Shown here piece after piece: positions 38,107 to 46,069 of a DNA stretch of 64,000 bases. The notes under the pieces were generated by a model that had not been told where the DNA came from, did no database searches, and saw only the letters and a program-made list of their open reading frames with translations. A program made the translations under genes and the position numbers. The first letter of the stretch is position 1; the number at the start of each line of letters is the position of its first letter. Source of the DNA: Candidatus Muiribacterium halophilum (GTDB lineage Bacteria > Muiribacteriota > Muiribacteriia > Muiribacteriales > Muiribacteriaceae); contig JALOAD010000012.1 of NCBI GenBank assembly GCA_023228995.1, positions 11,933 through 75,932 on the forward strand, read 5' to 3'.

Positions 38107-38752
38107 AGCTGGGAATTCATTTTTTAAAATTAAATATAATAATAGAGTTTTTTTTGCAAAATATCAGGATATAGAAAAACTTTTATCTAAATTCAATATA
38201 AAAGAACTTTTAATATGCAATACTGCACAAAAAGATTTTTCAAAATATACATTTCTATATTCTGAATTTAATAAATATTATATAAAACCTCAATTAAAAT
38301 ATAATTATGACTTTTCTGAACTTGGTATTGATAGAATACTTGCGAGTGAATTTATATTTTCAAATTTTTCGTCTAATTTTATTTTATTTAGTTTTGGCTC
38401 TGCTTTAACTGTTAATATTATTAAAAATAGTGTTTTTGAACAAGGATATATTGTTTCTTCAAAATACAAAAATTATAAAAGTCTTATGGAACTTGGAAAT
38501 TTAAAAAGTCTAACAGGTGATTATAAAATAAAAAAAACTAATAAATCTTTAAATACAAAACAGGCTGTAATAAATGGTATTTTAAAAATGGAAAATGCTT
38601 TTATAAAAGAAATCATTACAGAAAATAATGAATTCGATATATTTTTGACAGGTGGAGATAAAAATATTCCTTTTAATTTATTTAAAAGTTTTTATTATTC
38701 AGATAATTTTGTACTTAATGCTATGGAAGTATTTAATGATAAAAAAACTTGA
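38081..38752 (+). CDS. coaX: Type III pantothenate kinase-like protein (CoaX), probably non-canonical
   Basis: The fold follows CoaX, which phosphorylates pantothenate in CoA synthesis. The phosphate 1 motif is EAGNSFFKI (usual DIGNTxxK), GIDRILA matches GxDR, the second phosphate motif is FSFGSALTVN at about residues 103-112 (usual DFGTATT), and LTGGD near the end is the adenosine motif. The Asp preceding the FGT, which is the proposed catalytic base, is Ser here at residue 104, and the N-terminal Asp is Glu. The protein is also short (223 residues). It may be inactive, altered in substrate, or a regulator. It overlaps dus. Confidence 0.72.
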   Translation: MKMKKVIAEAGNSFFKIKYNNRVFFAKYQDIEKLLSKFNIKELLICNTAQKDFSKYTFLYSEFNKYYIKPQLKYNYDFSELGIDRILASEFIFSNFSSNFILFSFGSALTVNIIKNSVFEQGYIVSSKYKNYKSLMELGNLKSLTGDYKIKKTNKSLNTKQAVINGILKMENAFIKEIITENNEFDIFLTGGDKNIPFNLFKSFYYSDNFVLNAMEVFNDKKT

Positions 38753-39689
38753 GTTTAGAGGGTTGAAATTTAAAAATAATATATTTACAGCTCCACTTGC
38801 TGGATATACTGATATACCATGGCGATATGCTATGAAAGATAGCTTGGCTGGTGTTATTTTTACTGAGATGATAAGTGTTGAAGCTTTGGCAAGAGATAGT
38901 CAAAAAACTTTTGATATGCTTGAAAAAACAAATGAATTTAATTCAAAAAGTAATCTTTGTGTTCAACTTTTTGGTAATAATATTGAATCATTTAAAAAAT
39001 CCCTAGAAATAGTATATGAAAAATTTGAATATAAAAATGTAAATATAAATATGGGTTGTCCTGTTTCTAAAGTTCTTAAATCTAAAGCTGGCTGTTATTA
39101 TCTTGATAAACTTGAGGAAGCTGAAAAAGTTATTAAAGAAATTAGAAAATTAACTGATTGTGTGCTTAGTATTAAAACTAGACTTGGAATAAATAACAAT
39201 GATTTGAATGGTCTTAAATTATGTCAAATAGCTCAAAATTGCGGAGTTGATTTTGTAATTGTTCATGCTAGAACTTTTAAACAAGGTTTTTCAGGTAATA
39301 TAAATATTGAAAGTCTTGCTGAATTTAAAAAAAAACTTGATATACCTGTTATTGGAAATGGAGATATTTATTCTGTTGATGATATTAAATCAATGTATAA
39401 TAAAACTAATGTAGATGGTTTTATGATAGGAAGAGGACTTTTTGGTAATCCTAATCTTATATCTGAAATTCTTGGTGAAGATAAAAAAATTGATACTATT
39501 TTGTTTTTTAAAAAGCATTTTGAATATATGACTAAATACTATGGTGAAGATAAAGCGTATAGGAATATGAAAAAATTTGTACCATATTATAAAAATCTAT
39601 TTTCTAAAAAAGATAAAATTGCGATTTTAACATCTTTAAGTTATTATGATTTTATTAAAAATCTAAAACAAACAGGTATTATTTTATGA
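38736..39689 (+). CDS. dus: tRNA-dihydrouridine synthase (DusB-like)
   Basis: Dus enzymes reduce uridine to dihydrouridine in tRNA using FMN. The N terminus has FTAPLAGYTDIPWR. The active-site region is NINMGCPVSKVLKSKAG, followed by IKTRLG, HARTFKQGFSG and GNGDI, all typical. The start at 38736 (MIKKLEFRG) has GGAAG upstream and gives 317 residues; the frame extends back to 38652 inside coaX but that part looks like out-of-frame coaX. The C-terminal helical domain is short. Confidence 0.92.
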   Translation: MIKKLEFRGLKFKNNIFTAPLAGYTDIPWRYAMKDSLAGVIFTEMISVEALARDSQKTFDMLEKTNEFNSKSNLCVQLFGNNIESFKKSLEIVYEKFEYKNVNINMGCPVSKVLKSKAGCYYLDKLEEAEKVIKEIRKLTDCVLSIKTRLGINNNDLNGLKLCQIAQNCGVDFVIVHARTFKQGFSGNINIESLAEFKKKLDIPVIGNGDIYSVDDIKSMYNKTNVDGFMIGRGLFGNPNLISEILGEDKKIDTILFFKKHFEYMTKYYGEDKAYRNMKKFVPYYKNLFSKKDKIAILTSLSYYDFIKNLKQTGIIL

Positions 39690-40144
39690 AAGATAAAAAA
39701 TTCAATATCAGAAGAAAAATGAGAGAAATCGCATTACAAATTTTGTTTGAAAATGAATATTCAAAATGTGATTATAAAGTTGAAGAAAGAATATTAGAAT
39801 TATTTAATGAGTTTTCTTCTGATTATTCAGATATGAAATTGAGAAATACAAATATAAGGTTTGCAAAAGAACTTATAGATGGTGTTCTTGGAAAATACCA
39901 AGAACTAGATGGTTATATACATGAATTTAGTGATAATTGGGAATTTGAAAGAATTGGAAAAGTTGATATAAATATTTTGAGATTATCAATTTATGAACTT
40001 ATAAATGTTAAAGATATTCCGGCTTCTGTTACTATAAATGAAGCTATTGAGATATCAAAGACTTTTGGTGATAGAGGTTCTTACAGATTTATAAATGGCA
40101 TACTTAATTCGCTTAGAAAGAGTAAATCTATAGAAAAATTCTGA
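39686..40144 (+). CDS. nusB: Transcription antitermination factor NusB
   Basis: NusB binds boxA RNA with NusE to aid rRNA antitermination. The 152 residues are all-helical with RRKMREIALQILFE at the N terminus, the VDINILRLSIYELI motif in the middle and ASVTINEAIEISKTFGDRGS, then FINGILNSL near the end. These are standard NusB motifs. It overlaps dus by four bases. Confidence 0.93.
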   Translation: MKDKKFNIRRKMREIALQILFENEYSKCDYKVEERILELFNEFSSDYSDMKLRNTNIRFAKELIDGVLGKYQELDGYIHEFSDNWEFERIGKVDINILRLSIYELINVKDIPASVTINEAIEISKTFGDRGSYRFINGILNSLRKSKSIEKF

Positions 40145-40155
40145 CGGGAGGCGTT

Positions 40156-41886
40156 TTGAGAGAGGAAAAACATCTACTCAGTAAAGCTCTTATAGAAGAA
40201 AATATTATATCTAACGAAAAAATGCAGGAAGTTCTTGAAGAACATAAGAAGACTGGTGGAAGTATTGGTCATATTTTACTGCGTTTTAAATATATTACTC
40301 AAAAAGATTTACTTGAATTTTTTGAAAAAAAACTTAAAGTTTCTTATGCGAATCTTTCTAATTACCTTATAGATCCTAATATTGTTAAGATAATTCCTAA
40401 GAATATTGCTATTCAATATAAGCTAATTGCAATTCTCAAAGTTAGAAATACATTAAATGTTGCTATGGTCGATCCTTTAGATTCTTTTGTAATAGATTCT
40501 ATAAGACAAATAACAGGATGTGATATAAAGCCTTTTGTATCAACAGAAGGAGAAATAAGTGACGCAATAGAAAAATTTTATAGTCTTAAAGTAAAAGTAA
40601 AAGAATTGCGTACTGGAGTTAATTCTCTTAAAAATCTAACTAGTCAAATGCATGGTATTGAAGAAATCGACATGAAAAATCTCGATTCAATAACTCTTAA
40701 CGATGATGGAGCAGCTCCTGTAATTAAGCTTGTTAATCTTGTAATGGAAAGAGCTGTTGAGTATGGAGCATCTGATATTCATATAGAACCTGGTGAGAAA
40801 AGTGTTCGTACAAGGTTTAGAATTGATGGTATGCTTCAAGAAGTTATGAGTCTTCCAAAAAGAATGGAATTAACTGTTGTTTCAAGGATAAAAGTTATTT
40901 CAGGACTTGATATATCTGAAAAAAGAATTCCTCAGGATGGCAGGGTAAAGATTAAAACTACAAACAAAGAACTTGATGTTAGGGTATCGACTTTTCCAAC
41001 AGTTCATGGTGAAAAAATAGTTATGAGAATACTTGACAAACAGAGTGTTTTATTTTCTTTGGAAGATTTAGGTTTTTCAAGAGATATTCAAAAAAGATTT
41101 GAAACTGTTATTACTAAGCCAAATGGAATAATACTTGTAACAGGTCCTACTGGTTCGGGTAAATCTACAACTTTATATGCTGCACTTGATAGAATTAATT
41201 CTGTAGATAAAAACATTGTTACAATAGAAGACCCGGTGGAATATCAGCTTCCTCTTATAAATCAGTCACAGGTAAATCCTAAAGCTGGTTATGATTTTGC
41301 AGGAGGTTTAAGATCTGTATTGAGACAGGATCCTGATGTTGTAATGGTTGGAGAAATAAGAGATTATGAAACTGCTGAAACTGCAATAAGAGCTGCACTT
41401 ACCGGTCATCTTGTGTTTTCTACTGTTCATACAAACGATGCTGCTGGAGCAGTTACTAGACTTATTGACATGGGTGTTGAACCTTTTCTTGTGGCTTCAT
41501 CTGTTATTTGTATGATGGCTCAGAGACTTGTGAGAACAATATGTCCTGATTGTAAAACAGCTGTTAATATTAAACCTGAAGTTCTTGAAAAAATTTTTTC
41601 AATTGCTAAAGTAATGCCGAGTAAAAATCAAAAAATATATGTTGGTAAGGGTTGTGAAAAATGTAAATTTACTGGGTATAAAGGTAGAATTGCAATAAAT
41701 GAATTGCTTTTGCCTAATGAAAAAATTAGAGAACTTATTGTTAATAAATCTCCAACGAGTGTAATTAAGAATGAATCTAGAAATAATGGAATGTACACTT
41801 TGAGAGAAGATGGTCTTAGAAAAGTTTTAGATGGTGCTACTACGGTAGAAGAAGTTATAAGAGTTACTCAAATGGATGAAAATTAA
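40156..41886 (+). CDS. Second PilB/GspE-type assembly ATPase
   Basis: This 576-residue ATPase has the same layout as the pilB at 23506: N-terminal MshEN domain (about 5-145), Walker A GPTGSGKSTT (about 330-339), Walker B RQDPDVVMVGEIRD, and a four-Cys zinc site (CPDC and CEKC). The zinc site and MshEN mark it as an extension-type PilB/GspE and not PilT. It lies away from the pil cluster, behind nusB. The start is TTG with GGGAGG seven bases upstream. It may drive a second pilus or secretion machine, or share the single platform protein. Confidence 0.92.
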   Translation: MREEKHLLSKALIEENIISNEKMQEVLEEHKKTGGSIGHILLRFKYITQKDLLEFFEKKLKVSYANLSNYLIDPNIVKIIPKNIAIQYKLIAILKVRNTLNVAMVDPLDSFVIDSIRQITGCDIKPFVSTEGEISDAIEKFYSLKVKVKELRTGVNSLKNLTSQMHGIEEIDMKNLDSITLNDDGAAPVIKLVNLVMERAVEYGASDIHIEPGEKSVRTRFRIDGMLQEVMSLPKRMELTVVSRIKVISGLDISEKRIPQDGRVKIKTTNKELDVRVSTFPTVHGEKIVMRILDKQSVLFSLEDLGFSRDIQKRFETVITKPNGIILVTGPTGSGKSTTLYAALDRINSVDKNIVTIEDPVEYQLPLINQSQVNPKAGYDFAGGLRSVLRQDPDVVMVGEIRDYETAETAIRAALTGHLVFSTVHTNDAAGAVTRLIDMGVEPFLVASSVICMMAQRLVRTICPDCKTAVNIKPEVLEKIFSIAKVMPSKNQKIYVGKGCEKCKFTGYKGRIAINELLLPNEKIRELIVNKSPTSVIKNESRNNGMYTLREDGLRKVLDGATTVEEVIRVTQMDEN

Positions 41887-41901
41887 AATAAGGTTTTAGA
41901 A

Positions 41902-42300
41902 ATGGGTTATTCTGTATATAAAGATAAAGTGAGATATTCTGAAGTTGATAAAATGGGTAGAGTTTATAATTCCCATTATCTTACCTGGTTTGAACTTGGA
42001 AGAACAGATTACTTTAAAAAAAAATCTCTTAATTATGCTCAAATTGAAGATGAAAGAGGTCTTTTTTTGCCTGTTAGAGAAAGTTATATAAAGTATAAAT
42101 ATCCTCTTTTATATGATGAGGATTATTTGGTTTTTACTAAGTGTAAAATTATTGATAAATATCGAATTAAATTTGATTATTCTATAAAAAATTCACAAAA
42201 CAAACTAAGTACTATTGGATATACTTTTCATGTGTTTATTGATAAATCAGGCAGAATAATAGAAGTTCCTGATTTTTTTGTAAAAGCGATGGAGAGCTAG
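41902..42300 (+). CDS. Acyl-CoA thioesterase of the 4HBT/YbgC family
   Basis: This is a single hot-dog fold of 132 residues. The active-site segment is RYSEVDKMGRVYNSHYLTWF, matching R-x-x-E-x-D-xx-G-x-V-xx-x-x-YL of the 4HBT family. It would hydrolyse an acyl-CoA in the cytoplasm; in the YbgC group this can be linked with phospholipid metabolism. The physiological substrate cannot be told from the sequence. The ribosome binding site AAGG is weak. Confidence 0.85.
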   Translation: MGYSVYKDKVRYSEVDKMGRVYNSHYLTWFELGRTDYFKKKSLNYAQIEDERGLFLPVRESYIKYKYPLLYDEDYLVFTKCKIIDKYRIKFDYSIKNSQNKLSTIGYTFHVFIDKSGRIIEVPDFFVKAMES

Positions 42301-42302
42301 TA

Positions 42303-42358
42303 AGACAATTAGAGAAGCAATAAAAAGCATTATCGATGCTTTGCATCTAATTGAGTCT
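42303..42358 (+). terminator. Long hairpin after the thioesterase gene
   Basis: The inner stem AAAGCAT/ATGCTTT (42324-42342, loop TATCG) is perfect. An outer stem pairs AGACAATTAGA with TCTAATTGAGTCT with a small bulge. There is no long T run, so factor-independent termination is only likely, not certain. Confidence 0.5.
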
Positions 42359-42387
42359 TCTGATTAAATAAACAAAAATTAATATAA

Positions 42388-42583
42388 TGTCATCCCGGTA
42401 TTATTCTGAATTTTTGTCATCCCGGTACTATTCTGAGCCGGGATCTGTTTTTGATATTTTTATCATTACACTAACGCAAAAAAATAATCATTCGGTATTT
42501 TCGAGCCTGTTGAAAAAGTCATGTTTTCTTTTTTTCAAACTTAACTTTAAAAACAAACAGCATGGTCAGGCCGACCTATGTAA
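42388..42583 (+). repeat. Dispersed composite repeat, copy 2
   Basis: This matches copy 1 at 14267-14460 in order and sequence: two GTCATCCCGGTA units, GAGCCGGGATCT, ATCATTACACTAACGCAAAAAAATAATCATTCGGTATTTT, then a MITE left end. The ATCCCGG/CCGGGAT arms form a 7-bp stem. The AACGC..CGGTA module recurs inverted at about 63809-63848. Confidence 0.8.
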
Positions 42584-42653
42584 GCTAAAATTTGAGATCG
42601 GCACAGACCCTATTTTGTATCAATGTTTGTTCTTTTTATTTTTTCAACAGCCT
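42503..42653 (+). mobile_element. MITE-like element, about 150 bp
   Basis: The left end is GAGCCTGTTGAAAAAG and the right end TTTTTTCAACAGCCT, forming terminal inverted repeats. The interior CAGCATGGTCAGGCC..ACCTATGTAAGC and CCCTATTTTGTATC are shared, in opposite orientation, with the element at 45763-45911. It is non-coding. The ends resemble those of IS5/IS1182-type insertion sequences. Confidence 0.75.
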
Positions 42654-42654
42654 A

Positions 42655-42745
42655 TTTTACCTTCGTTCACTTATAATACATCCGTATATTATATGCTTCG
42701 CAACGTTCACTCAAGTTACCGAGTAGATTTTTTTTTGCTTTTGTT
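42655..42745 (-). repeat. Dispersed hairpin repeat (GTGAACGTTGCGAAGCATATAAT type)
   Basis: Read on the minus strand this is CAAAAGCAAAAAAA.. TCTACTCGGTAACTTGAGTG, then AACGTTGCGAAGCATATAAT, then ATACGGATGTATTATAAGTG. Two further copies lie on the plus strand at 63682-63765 and 63922-64000. The segment ATAATATACGGATGTATTAT is an imperfect palindrome. Confidence 0.8.
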
Positions 42746-42770
42746 CAAAGAAAATCCTTCATACTTTATT

Positions 42771-42825
42771 TTAATTGAAAAACTTACATCAAGTTCTCGT
42801 AATTGCTGCCAGACATATTTTTTTA
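42771..42825 (+). repeat. Dispersed repeat module with GCTGCCAGACATATTTTTTT
   Basis: Second copy of the module at 14549-14604. It directly precedes the transposase relic, so it could be the remnant left flank of that insertion sequence. Confidence 0.65.
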
Positions 42826-42826
42826 G

Positions 42827-43072
42827 TATGGATTATCTGATCCGCAAGCTGAAGAACAAATTAATGATAGGATAAGTTTTAGATTGTTTTTGAATATAAA
42901 AAGTGAAGAAGTTATACCTGATGAAACTACAATATGTAAATTTAGAAATAAATTGGTGAAATATAGGGAAACAATCTATAAAGGAATGAAAAAAAATCAA
43001 GCACATTTTTATGTGATTGTAATGAGCTATAATTTTAAAAGAATGTATAATATGCAGGTGAATTATGCCTAA
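42827..43072 (+). pseudogene. IS5-family transposase relic, 5'-truncated and internally deleted
   Basis: The frame reads YGLSDPQAEEQINDRISFRL, then FLNIKSEEVIPDETTICKFR, the N-terminal signature of IS5-type transposases (YxLSDPxxExxLyDRISFRxF..PDETTIxRFR). It jumps directly to KGMKKNQAHFYVIVMSYNFKRMYNM, which resembles the C-terminal KNxxRLxxLxALxNLxxxR segment. The DDE catalytic middle (some 200 residues) is gone, and a stop codon precedes the first visible residue. It cannot be active. Confidence 0.82.
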
Positions 43073-43250
43073 AAAGGCAAAAAATGGAATGGTAATATCC
43101 AAAAGTATGTAATATATATAAAAAAACAAAAAAAACTTCAAAAAAATAGACAAAAAGGACAAAAGATTTCAAAAAATAATAATAAAAAAACTTTCCACAA
43201 AATAATCAAAAATTTAGTATAATTATTCAGAGGATTCAATTAGGGATGAA

Positions 43251-43279
43251 GTAATAATATGACAGCGTCCTATTATTAC
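43251..43279. other. Perfect 9-bp inverted repeat upstream of mutS2
   Basis: GTAATAATA, 11-base loop TGACAGCGTCC, TATTATTAC. A 14-base palindrome ACTGCTATAGCAGT lies further down at 43317-43330. Between 43073 and 43389 I see no gene; the stretch is A-rich with these hairpins and a candidate promoter. Confidence 0.55.
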
Positions 43280-43348
43280 AAAATCACGCTAATTTTGACG
43301 AAGTCATATTAACAAGACTGCTATAGCAGTTGCTAATTAAAAATTAAT

Positions 43349-43377
43349 TTGTTTTTACTATTTAATTTTTGTATAAA
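43349..43377 (+). promoter_or_regulatory. Candidate mutS2 promoter
   Basis: TTGTTT (43349-43354) and TATAAA (43372-43377) are 17 bases apart, and the mutS2 ribosome binding site follows at 43381. The match is moderate in an AT-rich stretch. Confidence 0.4.
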
Positions 43378-43389
43378 AATGGAGATTTT

Positions 43390-45684
43390 ATGTTTTCAGC
43401 TTCAACACATATAGAAATTGACAAAATTTTTTCAAAAGTTAAAGAATTCTGTATATGGGATTCTACAAGAGAAAAAATATCACCAAAAAATCAGTTTAAA
43501 GATATAAAAGCTATTAAAGATGCTGTTAATATAATAGAAGAATTTGCAGATGCTTTTAAATCCTATGATTTTTATTTTAGAAGTTTTAAAGATGTTTTTA
43601 AAATATCTAAAAACCTTAAAATGAAAAATTTTTCATATTCAGTTGAAGATATAGAAGGATTTAACATGTTGTTTTTAAATCTTATGAATTTAATTAATTT
43701 TATATCAAGAATAGAAAAATTTCAGTATATTACTCTTTATAGAAATATTATATCGGTTGATACAATAAAAAATTTCTCTGCAAAGTTTGGTTATATGTTT
43801 GATTCTGAAGGTAAATTTGATATTGATCTTCATTCGGAAATAAAAAATATTAATAGAAAAATCAATAATACAAGAAATGTTATTTTAAAAAAAATATCTG
43901 CTTTTATGAATTCAAATCCAAATCTTTTTGAAGATAATTATCATAGATATATGGACGAAAGATATGTTCTTCCATTTAAAAAAATAAATCGTAGAGAAGT
44001 TGTTATACATCAGATTTCAGATTCGGGAAATACATATTTTGCTGAACCTTTATGGCTTATTGATATGAATAATGATCTTAGAGAGTATTCTATAGAAAGA
44101 GAAAAAATAATAAAAAAAATTATATTTGAAATAACAGACTGGCTTTCCTCTTATGGTGATGAAGTTATATTTATGTGTGAGATTTTTTTAGAAATTGATG
44201 AAATGCAGTCAAAAGCTGTTTATAAAAATGTTTATAATTCTGAATTCCCTACAATATGTGAAGAAATTGAATTATATGGTCTTAAAAATCCACTTATTAG
44301 CGAAAAAGATGTCGTTGCTCTTGATATACTCTTACCATCGAATAAAAATTTATGTCTTATAACTGGCCCGAATGCTGGAGGAAAAACTGTTCTTTTAAAA
44401 AGTCTTTTTTACTCTATACTTATGACAAAATGTGCAATTCCTTTAAAATGTAAAGAATATTCTAAAATAAAAATATTTGATGAGTTGTATGATGTATTTG
44501 GTGATGAAAGTTCTATATTAAATTATATGTCAACATTTTCTTCACATATAAAAAAACTTTCTAGAGTTTTAAAAAATGCTGGAAGTAATACTATAATTTT
44601 TATTGATGAAATAATTTCTGGAACTGATCCTGAAGAAGGAGCTGCTCTTGCAATATCAATATTAAATGCACTTATTGAAAAAAACGCTAAAGTGTTTGTA
44701 TCAACACATTTGAATAAAATAAAAGATTATTTTTTTACAAAACCTTCTACACAATGTATGTCTGTTAGATTTGACATTGAAAAAATGGAACCTGTTTTTG
44801 GAGTTAATTATGATTCAATAAATTCAAGTTATGCACTTGAAATTGCACAGAAACATGGTATTAATCAAAATATAATAAACAAAACAAGAGAAATTCTTGG
44901 AGATAAAGTTTTAGAAAAAATTGATTTTATTAAAGAACTTGAAAAAGAAAGGCATAAATATTTTGAATTAAATGATGAACTTCTCGAATTAAAGGAATTT
45001 CTTTATGAAAAAGAACGGGAAATAAAAAAAAGAGAAGATGAAATTGAAGTAAAAGGACATAAAAAAATACAGGGACAGCTTGAAAAATTAAAAAGAGAAT
45101 TCGATGAATATAGAAGAATGGCTATTGAAAAACTCGATACTGTTAAAACCAAAACTGATGTTGCACAAATTTTTGAGGCAAGTGCTGAAATTTCAAAAAA
45201 AGTTAAAAAATTGAAAGAGAATATAAAACTCATACCACTTGATAATAAAGATTTGTTTATAGGTAATTTTGTTTATTCAGATGATGTATCAACTCATGGT
45301 TTTATAAAAGATATAAAGGGCAATAAGATAACGATTCAGTCAGGAAATTTTTCTGTTGCTGTGAAAAGGGAAAATTTATATAAGTCTTTTGAGAAAAAAA
45401 GTAAAGAAAAAAAAGCAAAAGTTTTTACAAACACTTTAAAAAGTGTAAAAATGGAAATTAATGTCACTGGAATGGGTTTTGAACAAGCTATGATGGAAGT
45501 TGCAAAATTTATTGACTCAAGTTATTCCTCTAATATTAATCCGGTTAGAGTAATACATGGAAGAGGAATTATACGAAAAGAATGTTTGATATTATTTAAA
45601 GATGATAAAAGAATTGCAAGTTTTGAATTTGCAGATTATTTCACAGGCTCAGATGGAGTTTCAGTGATTTTTTTTAAAAAATAG
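43390..45684 (+). CDS. mutS2: MutS2-type ATPase with Smr nuclease domain
   Basis: MutS2 is a MutS-related protein without the mismatch-binding domain. It acts in recombination control or rescue of collided ribosomes. The 764 residues have an N-terminal clamp/core, Walker A GPNAGGKTVLLKSL (about 325-338), Walker B IFIDEIISGTDP, a long Lys/Glu-rich coiled coil (about 510-600), and a C-terminal Smr domain with VTGMGFEQAMMEVAKF and VRVIHGRGIIRKE. GGAG at 43381-43384 fits the ATG at 43390. The frame extends to 43369 but lacks a good start there. Confidence 0.93.
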   Translation: MFSASTHIEIDKIFSKVKEFCIWDSTREKISPKNQFKDIKAIKDAVNIIEEFADAFKSYDFYFRSFKDVFKISKNLKMKNFSYSVEDIEGFNMLFLNLMNLINFISRIEKFQYITLYRNIISVDTIKNFSAKFGYMFDSEGKFDIDLHSEIKNINRKINNTRNVILKKISAFMNSNPNLFEDNYHRYMDERYVLPFKKINRREVVIHQISDSGNTYFAEPLWLIDMNNDLREYSIEREKIIKKIIFEITDWLSSYGDEVIFMCEIFLEIDEMQSKAVYKNVYNSEFPTICEEIELYGLKNPLISEKDVVALDILLPSNKNLCLITGPNAGGKTVLLKSLFYSILMTKCAIPLKCKEYSKIKIFDELYDVFGDESSILNYMSTFSSHIKKLSRVLKNAGSNTIIFIDEIISGTDPEEGAALAISILNALIEKNAKVFVSTHLNKIKDYFFTKPSTQCMSVRFDIEKMEPVFGVNYDSINSSYALEIAQKHGINQNIINKTREILGDKVLEKIDFIKELEKERHKYFELNDELLELKEFLYEKEREIKKREDEIEVKGHKKIQGQLEKLKREFDEYRRMAIEKLDTVKTKTDVAQIFEASAEISKKVKKLKENIKLIPLDNKDLFIGNFVYSDDVSTHGFIKDIKGNKITIQSGNFSVAVKRENLYKSFEKKSKEKKAKVFTNTLKSVKMEINVTGMGFEQAMMEVAKFIDSSYSSNINPVRVIHGRGIIRKECLILFKDDKRIASFEFADYFTGSDGVSVIFFKK

Positions 45685-45690
45685 AAACAA

Positions 45691-45742
45691 TTAGCGACTA
45701 CTTAACAAAATATTCATTTAAAATTTGTTAAGTAGTCTAATT
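45691..45742 (+). terminator. Long inverted repeat after mutS2
   Basis: ACTACTTAACAAA (45697-45709) pairs perfectly with TTTGTTAAGTAGT (45724-45736) around a 14-base loop. Flanking ATTAG/CTAAT extends the stem with a mismatch. There is no T run, so it may be an mRNA-protecting hairpin or a mobile-element scar, not a classic terminator. Confidence 0.5.
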
Positions 45743-45762
45743 AGGTAAGGCAAAACAGTAAC

Positions 45763-45911
45763 AGGCTGTTGAAAAACTAAAAAAATCAAAGATTGATACA
45801 AAATAGGGTGTGTGCCGAACTCTAAATTTAGCTTACATAGATTGGCCTGACCATGCTGTTTATTTTTAAAGTTAATTTTGAAAAAAGAAAACTGCATTTT
45901 TCAACAGCCTC
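45763..45911 (-). mobile_element. MITE-like element with possible 5-bp target duplication
   Basis: AGGCTGTTGAAAAA at the left pairs with TTTTTCAACAGCCT at the right. The interior is the reverse of the element at 42503-42653 (TGGCCTGACCATGCTG; GATACAAAATAGGG). GTAAC lies at 45758-45762 and again at 45912-45916, directly flanking the element. It carries no coding capacity. Confidence 0.8.
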
Positions 45912-45927
45912 GTAACAATTAACATGG

Positions 45928-46010
45928 TAAAATCACATTATGATTTTATCACTAATTAGATGCAACGCATCGCTAATCACTAATCGTTTTATTTTGTAAC
46001 ATTATGTAAC
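45928..46010. promoter_or_regulatory. Hairpins and TGTAAC direct repeats upstream of the 46070 gene
   Basis: TAAAATCA/TGATTTTA (45928-45948) forms an 8-bp stem. GATGCAACGCATC follows. TGTAAC occurs at 45995 and 46005, exactly 10 bases apart on the same helical face. They may be a terminator relic and an operator respectively. Apart from the MITE, 45685-46069 holds no gene. Confidence 0.35.
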
Positions 46011-46069
46011 TTTACTTTATTTAAAATATCCCTTACAATAATAATATAAAGTAAAAACAGGAGGGGATT

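Noticed and set aside
42387-42875. Plus-strand open frame of 162 residues through the repeats
   Set aside because: It runs across a composite repeat and a MITE with no protein-like content. The open frame is accidental.
42833-43162. Minus-strand open frame opposite the transposase relic
   Set aside because: Low-complexity Phe/Ile-rich translation of an A-rich plus strand; the plus-strand relic has clear homology.
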